This document shows positions 19,462 through 27,734 of a stretch of DNA of 64,000 nt, piece after piece. The notes under the pieces are model-generated. The model had not been told where the DNA came from and did not search any database. It worked only from the letters and a program-made list of their open reading frames with translations. A program made the translations under genes and the position numbers. Source of the stretch: Mesoaciditoga lauensis cd-1655R = DSM 25116 (GTDB taxonomy: Bacteria; Thermotogota; Thermotogae; Mesoaciditogales; Mesoaciditogaceae); the NCBI RefSeq assembly GCF_000745455.1, contig NZ_JQJI01000001.1:62001-126000 (forward strand). The letters run 5' to 3'. The stretch's first letter is position 1; the number at the start of each line of letters is the position of its first letter.

Positions 19462-21462
19462 CTATTGCTTTCCTATTCTAAGGAGCTTCGCATTTATTGC
19501 AACTATAACAGTGCTCAACGACATGAGCGCGGCGCCCATTGCAGGATCAAGTAGTATGCCATTAGAGTAAAGTACACCTGCTGCGAGAGGAATGGCAACG
19601 GCATTGTACCCTGTTGCCCATGCTAAGTTTTGAACCATTTTTTTATAAGTGGTCTTTGCAAGACTGATGATGGTGGCAACATCTCTTGGATCATTTCTCA
19701 CGAGTACTATATCTGCTGATTCGACAGCCACATCAGTGCCTGCCCCAATGGCGATACCAACATCTGATTGTACTAATGCTGGAGCATCATTCACTCCATC
19801 ACCTGTCATAGCAACGACCAGATTACGTGACTGAATTTCTTTAACCTTCTTAGATTTTTCCTGAGGCAATACTTCAGCGAAATATTCGTCTAGGCCAACT
19901 TCTTTTGATACCCACTGAGCAACCTGTTTGTTGTCTCCTGTAAGCATCATACATTTTATACCCATTTCCTTCAGCTTCGCTACTGCTTCCTTGGATTCAG
20001 CTCTTATTATGTCGGCAAGGCCAATTGCTCCTTTCAATTCACCATCTATTAGGATATATACTACAGTTTTTCCTTCAGACATTATCTCCGATATTTTCTT
20101 ATTCTCAACTTTAATACCCTTTTCTCTTAAAAATCCAGGACTGACAACCATAACATGTTTCCCATTTACCTTGGCTTCAGCCCCTTTTCCAGGTATTGCT
20201 TTGAATTCTTCTATTTTTATGTGTTTATCGGAAGCAGTGGCTATAGCTTTGGCTATAGGATGTTCTGAATGTAATTCAACTGAAGCCGCGTACTCCAAAA
20301 TTTCTTGTTCAGTGAAATCAATTGAAAGTCTGATTATATTGGTAACACCAAATCTTCCTTCGGTTAGTGTCCCGGTTTTATCAAATATCACTGCTTGAAG
20401 ATTTCTTGCTCTCTCAAAAGCCGATCGTTCCCTGATCAAAAATCCATTCTTAGCTGCAATGGCTGTTGAAACGGCGACCACCAGAGGAACCGCCAACCCA
20501 AGGGCATGAGGACAGGTTATAACCATCACAGTAACAGTTCGCTCTAAAGCAAATGCTATGTCTTTGCCCATCAAAACGATCCACACAAAGAACGTGATAG
20601 CTCCTCCAGATAAGGCGATTATAGTTAGCCAGACCGCGGCACGATTTGCTAAATCTTGAGTCTTCGATTTACTCTCTTGAGCTTCTTTTACAAGATCAAT
20701 AACTTGAGATAGAAATGAATCTTTCCCCGTTTTTTGAACTTTCACATTAACCGAACCTTCTCCATTGACAGAAGCCCCAATGACCATACTCCCCGTCTTT
20801 TTTGGAACGGGCTTACTTTCGCCGGTTAACATAGACTCATTTATTGACGTTTCTCCTTCAATAACAACTCCATCTGCCGGAATTTTTTCACCTGGTTTTA
20901 CCACTACTATATCCCCAGGTTGTAATTCTTGTAAGGGAACATCCTTCAAGGTTCCATCTGACATGATTTTATGAGCCTCTGAAGGCATCAATTTCGCTAA
21001 TTCTTCAAGAGCCTTGGAAGCACCCATGATGGATTTCATTTCAATCCAGTGGCCCAGTAACATGATATCTATCAGAGTTGCTAATTCCCAAAAGAATATC
21101 TTACCTTCCAGTCCAAATACTACTATACTGCTATACAAATAAGCTGTACTTATCGCAATGGCTATTAGAGTCATCATGCCAGGCTTCTTTGTTTTCATTT
21201 CATTGGAGAACCCTTTGAGAAATGGATAGCCTCCATAAAAATATACGAAAGTGGATAATCCGAAAAGTACATAAAGAGACCCATTAAAGCTTAATACTTC
21301 TGAAATTTTCAGAATATTTTGTATCAAGGGAGACAAAATCAAAATAGGGAATGTAAATATGAGGGAAATCCAAAAGCGTTTTTTAAAATCTTCAACCATA
21401 TGAGCGTGATGCTCGCCATGCCCTTCATGTTTCATATTTTCGTGATTCATACTTTCCTTCAT
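19462..21462 (-). CDS. copB: Heavy-metal P-type ATPase, CopB-like (P1B-3)
   Basis: About 666 residues from an ATG at 21462 preceded by AAAAAGGAGGG; the frame runs 18 codons further upstream without a ribosome site. The N terminus is His-rich (HEGHGEHHAH) instead of carrying a Cys-x-x-Cys metal domain. Key motifs are TGESKPVPKK, the intramembrane TCPHALGL (CPH, the P1B-3 signature), the phosphorylated Asp in DKTGTLTEG, the HP motif SEHPIAKAIA and MTGDGVNDAPALVQSDVG. Such pumps export Cu(II) or Ag. No copper chaperone or regulator is adjacent; the repeat lies downstream and an IS remnant upstream. Confidence 0.92.
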   Translation of the reverse strand: MKESMNHENMKHEGHGEHHAHMVEDFKKRFWISLIFTFPILILSPLIQNILKISEVLSFNGSLYVLFGLSTFVYFYGGYPFLKGFSNEMKTKKPGMMTLIAIAISTAYLYSSIVVFGLEGKIFFWELATLIDIMLLGHWIEMKSIMGASKALEELAKLMPSEAHKIMSDGTLKDVPLQELQPGDIVVVKPGEKIPADGVVIEGETSINESMLTGESKPVPKKTGSMVIGASVNGEGSVNVKVQKTGKDSFLSQVIDLVKEAQESKSKTQDLANRAAVWLTIIALSGGAITFFVWIVLMGKDIAFALERTVTVMVITCPHALGLAVPLVVAVSTAIAAKNGFLIRERSAFERARNLQAVIFDKTGTLTEGRFGVTNIIRLSIDFTEQEILEYAASVELHSEHPIAKAIATASDKHIKIEEFKAIPGKGAEAKVNGKHVMVVSPGFLREKGIKVENKKISEIMSEGKTVVYILIDGELKGAIGLADIIRAESKEAVAKLKEMGIKCMMLTGDNKQVAQWVSKEVGLDEYFAEVLPQEKSKKVKEIQSRNLVVAMTGDGVNDAPALVQSDVGIAIGAGTDVAVESADIVLVRNDPRDVATIISLAKTTYKKMVQNLAWATGYNAVAIPLAAGVLYSNGILLDPAMGAALMSLSTVIVAINAKLLRIGKQ

Positions 21463-21654
21463 AAAAAATCCCTCCTTTTTGCGTAATTTTGCACATGCCT
21501 TATTAAAATAGAACACAAATTTAGAAAACTTCAGACCGTTTTCATATAACTGCTCATGATAGCTAATTTTTTAAACTATGCTTTTGATCTTGTGACACTC
21601 CATTGATTTTTAAAGCCTTTAAAATTACCTTAACTTAATAATAACATATTTATA

Positions 21655-22228
21655 CCTGATAGGGCCCCAAGTTAACAAATGAAAGTAAATATTATTTGAA
21701 GGCCCTATGAGAAACCCTGAGATTGTTCAGATTCTCAAAGAAAATATCTTTACCCATGGTGTAAATCATCTTATTTCTGTACCTCGTGTAAAAAGAATAT
21801 CTTCCGTCTTTGACAATTCCTTTCGTCATTTCATACATGCTCATGTATGAAAGCGTGTATATAGATAACAAAGCAAGCAATCTCTTTTCATTCATCCCAT
21901 TCGAATATTTCCCAAAGCCCATGCCACTTTTGTAATCTCTGAATGTTTCTTCTATGAGAAATCTCTTGCGATATGTATCCACTATGAATGAGCTAAGATA
22001 GTTCAAATCCGTCACGAGATAATACACTTGCTTGTTATGAGTATTTGCCACCACTCTTGCATTCATACTCATGGATGTGTATTTGCCAAAGCCAAAGTCA
22101 TACAAACCATTCGTATCTGTTCTAAGATGGGTGAAGGGTTAATGTGTTGTTTAGCAATGCTAAATCGCATAGGCATCCCCATTTTACTTGCTTTTTCTCT
22201 TCTTTCTGTAAATTTGGGCCCTGTCAGG
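21655..22228 (-). mobile_element. Internally deleted IS4-superfamily element
   Basis: Two terminal inverted repeats bracket the region: ACCTGATAGGGCCCCAAGTT at the left and, read inward on the other strand, GCCTGACAGGGCCCAAATTT at the right. Between them only the two ends of a transposase gene remain. No clear target duplication is visible. At about 574 bp it is far shorter than a full IS4 element, so it cannot move by itself. Confidence 0.75.
21692..22182 (-). pseudogene. Remnant IS4-family transposase (5' and 3' ends fused, out of frame)
   Basis: The 3' part encodes about 150 residues including YRKRFLIEETFRDYK, the Y-x2-R-x3-E-x6-K signature of IS4 transposases, with the catalytic Glu. Its open frame can be followed back to about 22139 (reading ...RTDTNGLYDFGFG). 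The 5' part from an ATG at 22182 reads MGMPMRFSIAKQHINPSPIL in a different frame. The DD-containing middle is gone. The two pieces are out of register, so no complete protein is made. Confidence 0.78.
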
Positions 22229-22279
22229 CAAGAACTCTAAAAAAAACGGATCTTAACACATCTTTCATGCTAAAAAGTA

Positions 22280-22308
22280 TTGAGTTTTGGCCAAGGTGAT
22301 GATATAAT
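22280..22308 (+). promoter_or_regulatory. Promoter for the rpmH-rnpA-yidD-yidC operon
   Basis: TTGAGT, a 17-base spacer ending in TGA, then TATAAT, so both a -35 and an extended -10 are present. The rpmH start lies 48 bases downstream. Confidence 0.75.
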
Positions 22309-22356
22309 TCATCTGCATGATTAGACAACACGATATTCAGGAGGTGTAATTTTACA

Positions 22357-22491
22357 GTGAAAAGAACTTATCAACCAAAAAGACTCAAAAGGGCTAGAAC
22401 TCATGGTTTCAGGGCAAGAATGAAAACGAAATCCGGAAGGAAGATAATCAACAACAGACGTAGCATGGGAAGGAAAAGAATTGCGGTGTGA
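22357..22491 (+). CDS. rpmH: Ribosomal protein L34
   Basis: A 44-residue basic protein of the large ribosomal subunit: [20 protein letters not shown] followed by [19 protein letters not shown], matching the L34 family over its full length. It begins with GTG, with CAGGAGGTG upstream. The stop overlaps the GTG start of rnpA. The order rpmH-rnpA-yidD-yidC-jag is the classical conserved bacterial cluster. Confidence 0.95.
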   Translation: MKRTYQPKRLKRARTHGFRARMKTKSGRKIINNRRSMGRKRIAV

Positions 22492-22856
22492 ATGAAGGGT
22501 TAGGACCCGAAAAACGTTTAAAGAAAAGGAAAGACTTTGAGAAAATTTTCCTTGAAGGCGAAGTAGCAAAAAGCGAATGGTTTGTCGCAAGGTATCTAAA
22601 AAATGATTTGAAATTCCCAAGGATTGGCATAGTCGTTTCGAGAAAATTTGGTAAGGCTCATGTGAGAAACAAATTCAAACGATATGTGAGGGAAACATTC
22701 AGAAAGATGCATTTCGAAAGGAACATCGACGTGGTGATATTTCCCACAAAGGAATTAAAAAAAGAATTCGAAAATATCACTTATGAAGACTTTTCGGAAG
22801 CGCTGCGATTGTTTTTTGAAAAAATAGCATCTCAAAACGAAAAGGTAAAACTGTAA
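22488..22856 (+). CDS. rnpA: Ribonuclease P protein component
   Basis: 122 residues. RnpA binds the catalytic RNase P RNA and helps cleave the 5' leader of pre-tRNA. It starts with GTG overlapping the rpmH stop (GTGTGA). Family features are the [14 protein letters not shown] terminus, the [23 protein letters not shown] motif region and a basic, compact fold. An RNase P RNA gene was not seen in the window. Confidence 0.95.
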   Translation: MNEGLGPEKRLKKRKDFEKIFLEGEVAKSEWFVARYLKNDLKFPRIGIVVSRKFGKAHVRNKFKRYVRETFRKMHFERNIDVVIFPTKELKKEFENITYEDFSEALRLFFEKIASQNEKVKL

Positions 22857-22880
22857 GTCAAAGGTTCAAAGGAGAGTCAC

Positions 22881-23120
22881 GTGAAGATCGAGAAAGTTTT
22901 GATAAAGCTTATTCGTTTCTATCAAAAATATATTTCTCCATTAAAGCCGCCTACTTGCAGGTTTACTCCTACATGCTCTGCATATTCAATAGAGGCCCTG
23001 GAACGTTTCGGTTTAGCCAAGGGCCTTGTTTTGTCTGCATGGAGAGTGCTGAGATGTAATCCGTTTAACAAAGGCGGAGAAGATCCAGTCCCGATGGAAT
23101 TCAAAATTAGGAGGAAATAA
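22881..23120 (+). CDS. yidD: Membrane protein insertion efficiency factor YidD
   Basis: A 79-residue YidD with the characteristic Cys-rich core [19 protein letters not shown] and the [17 protein letters not shown] tail. It is thought to assist YidC or Sec-dependent insertion at the inner membrane face. It starts with GTG preceded by AAAGGAGAG and sits directly ahead of yidC, as in most bacteria. Confidence 0.95.
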   Translation: MKIEKVLIKLIRFYQKYISPLKPPTCRFTPTCSAYSIEALERFGLAKGLVLSAWRVLRCNPFNKGGEDPVPMEFKIRRK

Positions 23121-23122
23121 AC

Positions 23123-24499
23123 GTGGTAAAAAAATATGCTCTTATCGGTACCGTTTTTTTCATGCTGATGATCGGTGTAGTTGCTTTTGCTCTGCCATCG
23201 GTAAATGTTACGGTTAACTCTTCGACTGTTACAGTCAAGACCAAAATATACACATACGTTGTAAACGTAAAAACAGGTCTTCTCGAAAAGGGATACCTGG
23301 CTTTTAAAAGGGATCAGCTCTTCTGGGTATACGGTGGAGATGGATTTGATCTCTACGCCTCTAATACGAAGTTGATTCCAACTTCGTGGAATGTCAATGG
23401 AAAAGAAAATAGCTTTGAAACACAATCTGATGTCTCGGTGAATTTCTTCTACACTTACAATGGACAACAGATAAAGAAAACCATCACTTTTGTAAACGGA
23501 CCAAATTACGAAGTGAAAGTGTCTGTAAATGGTCCAAAGGGTTTAAAGATGAGAATGAACTTCCCAGCGTTGATGTCTGATTTCAACAAAATAAGGGACA
23601 ACGGGAAACTTTTTGCAACCTATTCGTCGGGATATAAGAATATAATCGTTGCCAAGGTTAAAAATGGAAAGTTTGAAAACGATGGCTCCGTTGAGTTTAC
23701 GTCCACCACGGAAGCCCTCGCGTACCTTGGACCGGTAAAAAACACGGAGATTTTTACACTCTTTCCAAAAGATGTCACCGTCATTTCAGAAATCTTGAAA
23801 GATTATCCTGGTTCAGAGCCTTGGTACGGATGGTTTTTATACCTCTTTGTAAAGATTTTAGATTGGATCTATTCGTGGAGTGGAAATTACGGATGGGCGA
23901 TAATAATATTTGCCGTTTTGGTTAGGCTTTCCATTTATCCTCTTTCTCACGCACAGATGAAATCCATGGTACAAATGAGAAAACTCCAGCCCAAGGTTAA
24001 AGAGATTCAAAAGAAATACAAAGATCCTAAAAAGCAGCAAGAAGAATTGATGAAATTGTACAAATCTGAAGGTGCGAACCCGGCAAGTGGTTGTTTGCTC
24101 TCGCTTGTGCAGTTGCCAGTCCTCTTTTTGTTGTATTACGTCATAATATATTCAAAAGAAGCTTTTGCATACAACGGTCAATTCTTGATGTGGAACGATC
24201 TGTCCATTGGCGGTTTTCAAGCGAATTTCATCCTTGTGGTCTTGATAATTCTTCTCACAGCATGGTCTACGTTGTGGACGAGCACAAACGCAAAACAAGC
24301 GTGGCAAAGTATAGCGATGTTTACCGTCATGGAATTCTTGTTCGTTGGATTTCCAGTTGGGCTTTTCCTTTACTACACCACTTTTTCAGCAATGCAACTT
24401 CTCACAACTTACGTCGTTGCCAAGATGTATCATATTCAAGGAATTAGCGTGAGAGAATTGTTTGGAATGAACCCAAAGAGAAAATATGGTAGGAGGTAA
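23123..24499 (+). CDS. yidC: Membrane protein insertase YidC
   Basis: A 458-residue insertase with a cleavable-looking signal or first membrane segment (about 5-27), a beta-rich external domain (about 30-225) and a conserved membrane core. The core carries the groove arginine in AVLVRLSIYPL, the cytoplasmic hairpin MVQMRKLQPKVKEIQKKYKD and GCLLSLVQLPVLFLLYYVI. The C terminus is short and basic (NPKRKYGRR). It starts with GTG two bases after yidD. The external domain is smaller than in proteobacteria. Confidence 0.93.
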   Translation: MVKKYALIGTVFFMLMIGVVAFALPSVNVTVNSSTVTVKTKIYTYVVNVKTGLLEKGYLAFKRDQLFWVYGGDGFDLYASNTKLIPTSWNVNGKENSFETQSDVSVNFFYTYNGQQIKKTITFVNGPNYEVKVSVNGPKGLKMRMNFPALMSDFNKIRDNGKLFATYSSGYKNIIVAKVKNGKFENDGSVEFTSTTEALAYLGPVKNTEIFTLFPKDVTVISEILKDYPGSEPWYGWFLYLFVKILDWIYSWSGNYGWAIIIFAVLVRLSIYPLSHAQMKSMVQMRKLQPKVKEIQKKYKDPKKQQEELMKLYKSEGANPASGCLLSLVQLPVLFLLYYVIIYSKEAFAYNGQFLMWNDLSIGGFQANFILVVLIILLTAWSTLWTSTNAKQAWQSIAMFTVMEFLFVGFPVGLFLYYTTFSAMQLLTTYVVAKMYHIQGISVRELFGMNPKRKYGRR

Positions 24500-24507
24500 A
24501 CGAGGGG

Positions 24508-25149
24508 ATGGAAAAAATATACAGGGGCAAAAATGTTGAAGAGTGCCTAAAAAATGCCTTAGATGAACTCAATGTTTTGGAAGAAGAAATAGATTATGAG
24601 GTTGTTCAAGAAGCTTCCAGAGGATTTTTTGGACTTGGAGCCAAAGAAGCAGAAATACGCGTTAAGTTTAACGACAAATACAACATCAATCTTATAAAAA
24701 ATTTTCTTTCAACTTTGATGTCTTTCTACAACGTGAAATACGATGTTGAAGTGAACAGCGTAAGACCAATGACAGTTTATTCTGTTAAAATAAAAAGTGA
24801 AGAACCTCTTTCAGAGATGATAGGAAAGCACGGTCGCACTTTAAGCTCCATCGAGCACCTGATCTCAGTTTATCTTAACAAGAAGAACGATCACCACGTT
24901 TCGATTTTCGTGGATGTCAACGATTACAAAGAAAGAAAAGAAGAGTTCATAAAGAAAATGGCAGAAAGTGCGGCTATGAAAATCAGAAGAGGAGCAAAGC
25001 GCGTATCGTTGGAACCCATGAGCAGCAGAGAAAGAAGAATAGTTCATGGAGTGTTATCCCGTTTTAGCGACATTCGTTCATATTCAGTGGGCACAGAGCC
25101 GTACAGGTACGTGATAGTGGAAAAGGTGAAAACGGGGATTAGAAGATAG
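24508..25149 (+). CDS. khpB: RNA-binding protein Jag/KhpB
   Basis: 213 residues with the three Jag domains: Jag-N (about 1-50, with EASRGFFGLGAKEAEI), a KH domain with IGKHGRTLSSIEHLISVY, and a C-terminal R3H domain with MSSRERRIVHGVLSRF. It binds RNA and is linked in Firmicutes to cell division and wall control. It follows yidC by eight bases, its classical place. Confidence 0.93.
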   Translation: MEKIYRGKNVEECLKNALDELNVLEEEIDYEVVQEASRGFFGLGAKEAEIRVKFNDKYNINLIKNFLSTLMSFYNVKYDVEVNSVRPMTVYSVKIKSEEPLSEMIGKHGRTLSSIEHLISVYLNKKNDHHVSIFVDVNDYKERKEEFIKKMAESAAMKIRRGAKRVSLEPMSSRERRIVHGVLSRFSDIRSYSVGTEPYRYVIVEKVKTGIRR

Positions 25150-25162
25150 GAGGCGGAGAAGG

Positions 25163-26074
25163 GTGAAGAAAATAATAGAATCCGTTCCAAATTTCAGTGA
25201 AGGAAGAAGAGAAGAAGTTGTCTTAGAAATAGTAAAACAAGCCGAAGAAACGAACAACGTGTGGGTATTTGATTGGTCGATGGATAAAGATCACAATCGT
25301 TCCGTTGTGACCATTGTAGGAGATCCAGATGCGGTAGCTGAGGCGGCTTTTAAGATGGCCAAAAAGGCTTCAGAACTCATAGATCTTCGCCATCACACCG
25401 GTGCCCATCCAAGAATGGGAGCAGTGGATGTGATACCTTTCGTACCGATAAAGAATTCCTCCATGGAAGAATGTGTGGAAATATCCAAAAAGGTTGGAAA
25501 GCGAATAGGTGAAGAATTGAACATTCCCGTATATCTTTATGAAAAATCCGCCTCTTCTCCAGAGCGTGCAAACCTTTCTAACATAAGAAAAGGGCAATTT
25601 GAAGGCTTCTTTGAAAAGATAAAATCTCCTCAATGGACTCCTGATTTTGGACCAAACACGGTGCATCCTTCAGCTGGGGTCGTGGCCGTTGGTGCAAGAG
25701 AGTACTTGATAGCCTTCAACGTTAATCTTAGAACAACGGATGTGGAAATAGCGAACAAAATAGCAAAAGCTGTGAGATATTCGTCAGGAGGATATCGCTT
25801 TGTCAAAGCGATGGGAGTGGCACTTAGAGAAAAAGGAATGGTTCAGGTATCTATGAACATGACCAATTACAAGAAAACGCCTCTTTTTAGGGTATTTGAA
25901 ACGATAAAAAGAGAGGCTCAACGCTATGGAGTAGAAGTAGCTGGCTCCGAAATTATAGGGATGATTCCCATGGATACGTTGGTAAAGACAATGAACTTCT
26001 ATCTTGGAATAGACGATTTCACCGATGAAAGAGTGATAGAAAATAGGCTTCTCGATGAAATCAGCAGATCTTAG
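25163..26074 (+). CDS. ftcD: Glutamate formimidoyltransferase
   Basis: 303 residues, the transferase domain alone, without the cyclodeaminase domain of the animal fusion enzyme. It moves the formimino group of N-formiminoglutamate to tetrahydrofolate at the end of histidine breakdown. Recognisable parts are the N terminus ESVPNFSEGRREEVVLEI, DLRHHTGAHPRMGAVDVIPF (with the catalytic His) and FGPNTVHPSAGVVAVGARE. It starts with GTG after AGGAGGCGGAG and overlaps hutI by 20 bases. Confidence 0.94.
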   Translation: MKKIIESVPNFSEGRREEVVLEIVKQAEETNNVWVFDWSMDKDHNRSVVTIVGDPDAVAEAAFKMAKKASELIDLRHHTGAHPRMGAVDVIPFVPIKNSSMEECVEISKKVGKRIGEELNIPVYLYEKSASSPERANLSNIRKGQFEGFFEKIKSPQWTPDFGPNTVHPSAGVVAVGAREYLIAFNVNLRTTDVEIANKIAKAVRYSSGGYRFVKAMGVALREKGMVQVSMNMTNYKKTPLFRVFETIKREAQRYGVEVAGSEIIGMIPMDTLVKTMNFYLGIDDFTDERVIENRLLDEISRS

Positions 26075-27272
26075 CATTAAGAATCTTCGAATAGCCACTC
26101 CTCTTGGTCAAGAACCTTCCATGGGAGATGTAAAACTATTTGAAGGATGTTTGTCCGTTAGTAATGGGAAAATAGTCAGTGTGGGTGAGTGTCTTCCCGC
26201 AAAAGAAGAAATGGATGGAAAGGGAATGTTTGCCTTGCCGGGTTTTGTAGATGCTCATACCCATATTCCTTTTGTTGGCGAAAGATCTGGCGAATTCATC
26301 TTAAGGGCAGAAGGAAAAAGCTATGAAGAGCTGCTGAAAAATGGAGGAGGAATATATTCAACCGTTAAAGTCCTAAGAAAAGCTTCCGTTGAACAGCTGA
26401 CGAAAAGTGGAACGAAACACGCTGCATGGTTTCTCAAAGCCGGCGTTACTTCGTTTGAATGCAAAAGCGGGTACGGTTTGAACGAAGAGAATGAGATAAA
26501 ACAACTCATGGCTGCAAAGAAAATGGCCAACGAAATTCCGCAAGATATCGTCACGACTTTTTTAGGCGCCCATGCGGTTCCTCCGCAAGGAGAGAAAGCT
26601 TATCTTCGAGAATTGATAGAAACCTTGAAGCGTGTAAAAGAAGAAGGATTGGCAGAATTTGTCGATGTTTTTTGCGATGAAGGTGCTTTTTCGGTGGAAT
26701 TTTCCACGGAACTCTTGCGACGTGCAAAAGAACTGGGGTTTAAAATAAGAGCGCACGCAGAAGAACTTTCTTCTAACGGTTTTGCGTCTGTGGCATCAGA
26801 ATTAGGAGCGGTAAGTGTGGATCACCTGCTTAAGATAAAAGAGGAGGAAATGTCGATCCTTGCCAAAAATGGCACTGTTGCAGTTTTGATGCCCACAACG
26901 AGTTTCTTCCTCAAAACGGATTACGCTCCCGCCAGAAAGCTTATTGAACACGGTGTGTTTGTGGCTTTGGGATCAGACTTCAATCCGGGTTCAAGTACCT
27001 TCTATTCACCTATTTTTACAATTCATTTAGCCGTAAACCATTTAGGTATGAGCGTGGAAGAAGCTATCACCGCTCATACGCTGAATTCCGCTTATGTACT
27101 AGGGCTAAGTGATGAAGTTGGAACGATAGAGGTTGGTAAAAAAGCCGATTTCGTGCTCTTGGATATCCCGACTTTGAACTACATTCCGTACATGCCGACA
27201 AACGAGATGATAAAAGCTGTTTTTAAAGATGGGAGAAAAGTCTTTGAAAATAAAGATAATTTATCCTGGTAA
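26055..27272 (+). CDS. hutI: Imidazolonepropionase
   Basis: A 405-residue amidohydrolase that opens imidazolone-5-propionate to N-formiminoglutamate, the step before a formiminoglutamate-consuming enzyme. It has DAHTHIPFVGERSGEF (metal His pair), ECKSGYGLNEENE, the LGAHAVPP segment, RAHAEELSSNG and GSDFNPGSST. Coupled to ftcD by overlap. No histidase (hutH) or urocanase (hutU) is in the window, so they must be elsewhere if the pathway is complete. Confidence 0.94.
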   Translation: MKSADLSIKNLRIATPLGQEPSMGDVKLFEGCLSVSNGKIVSVGECLPAKEEMDGKGMFALPGFVDAHTHIPFVGERSGEFILRAEGKSYEELLKNGGGIYSTVKVLRKASVEQLTKSGTKHAAWFLKAGVTSFECKSGYGLNEENEIKQLMAAKKMANEIPQDIVTTFLGAHAVPPQGEKAYLRELIETLKRVKEEGLAEFVDVFCDEGAFSVEFSTELLRRAKELGFKIRAHAEELSSNGFASVASELGAVSVDHLLKIKEEEMSILAKNGTVAVLMPTTSFFLKTDYAPARKLIEHGVFVALGSDFNPGSSTFYSPIFTIHLAVNHLGMSVEEAITAHTLNSAYVLGLSDEVGTIEVGKKADFVLLDIPTLNYIPYMPTNEMIKAVFKDGRKVFENKDNLSW

Positions 27273-27699
27273 GATAAAGAACTCATTTGCAAAAGAAGGG
27301 TTCGAAGAATATGTAAAGAGATGCGGCAGGTTCTATAAAATTGAAGTCATAGAATTACCTTCTTCACGCTCAAAAAATAAGGAAAAAGTTGTGGAAGAAG
27401 AATCCGAGAGATTGAAGAAGGTTCTTACAAATTCAAAATACGTTCTCCTGGATGTAGATGGTAAAGAGAAAAGCACGGATGAGTTTGCGAATATGATAAG
27501 AGAGTACACAGACAGAGGAAGCGATTTGGTTTTTGTAATTGGAGGAGTTTTTGGCGTGAATGAGGAGATAAAGAAGAACGCGGGTATGAGAATTTCCCTT
27601 TCAAAACTCACGTTCACACATTCGTTGTCGTTGCTTATTCTGGCTGAACAATTGTACAGATCGATTAAGATCGTACATAATCAACCTTACGATCATTGA
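27244..27699 (+). CDS. rlmH: 23S rRNA (pseudouridine-1915-N3) methyltransferase RlmH
   Basis: About 151 residues from a TTG at 27244 preceded by GGGAG; an ATG at 27229 in the same frame is an alternative. It is a SPOUT methyltransferase with the knot motif FVIGGVFGVNEEIKKNA and the C-terminal FTHSLSLLILAEQLYR plus NQPYDH, which together match RlmH. The start overlaps the end of hutI by 29 bases. Confidence 0.93.
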   Translation: MKIKIIYPGKIKNSFAKEGFEEYVKRCGRFYKIEVIELPSSRSKNKEKVVEEESERLKKVLTNSKYVLLDVDGKEKSTDEFANMIREYTDRGSDLVFVIGGVFGVNEEIKKNAGMRISLSKLTFTHSLSLLILAEQLYRSIKIVHNQPYDH

Positions 27700-27734
27700 A
27701 TTTTTCATTTTGACAAAAGGAGGCTGTTTGAGAA

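Noticed and set aside
22922-23467. 181-codon antisense frame opposite yidD and yidC
   Set aside because: It lies fully over two well-supported conserved genes and has no recognisable domain.
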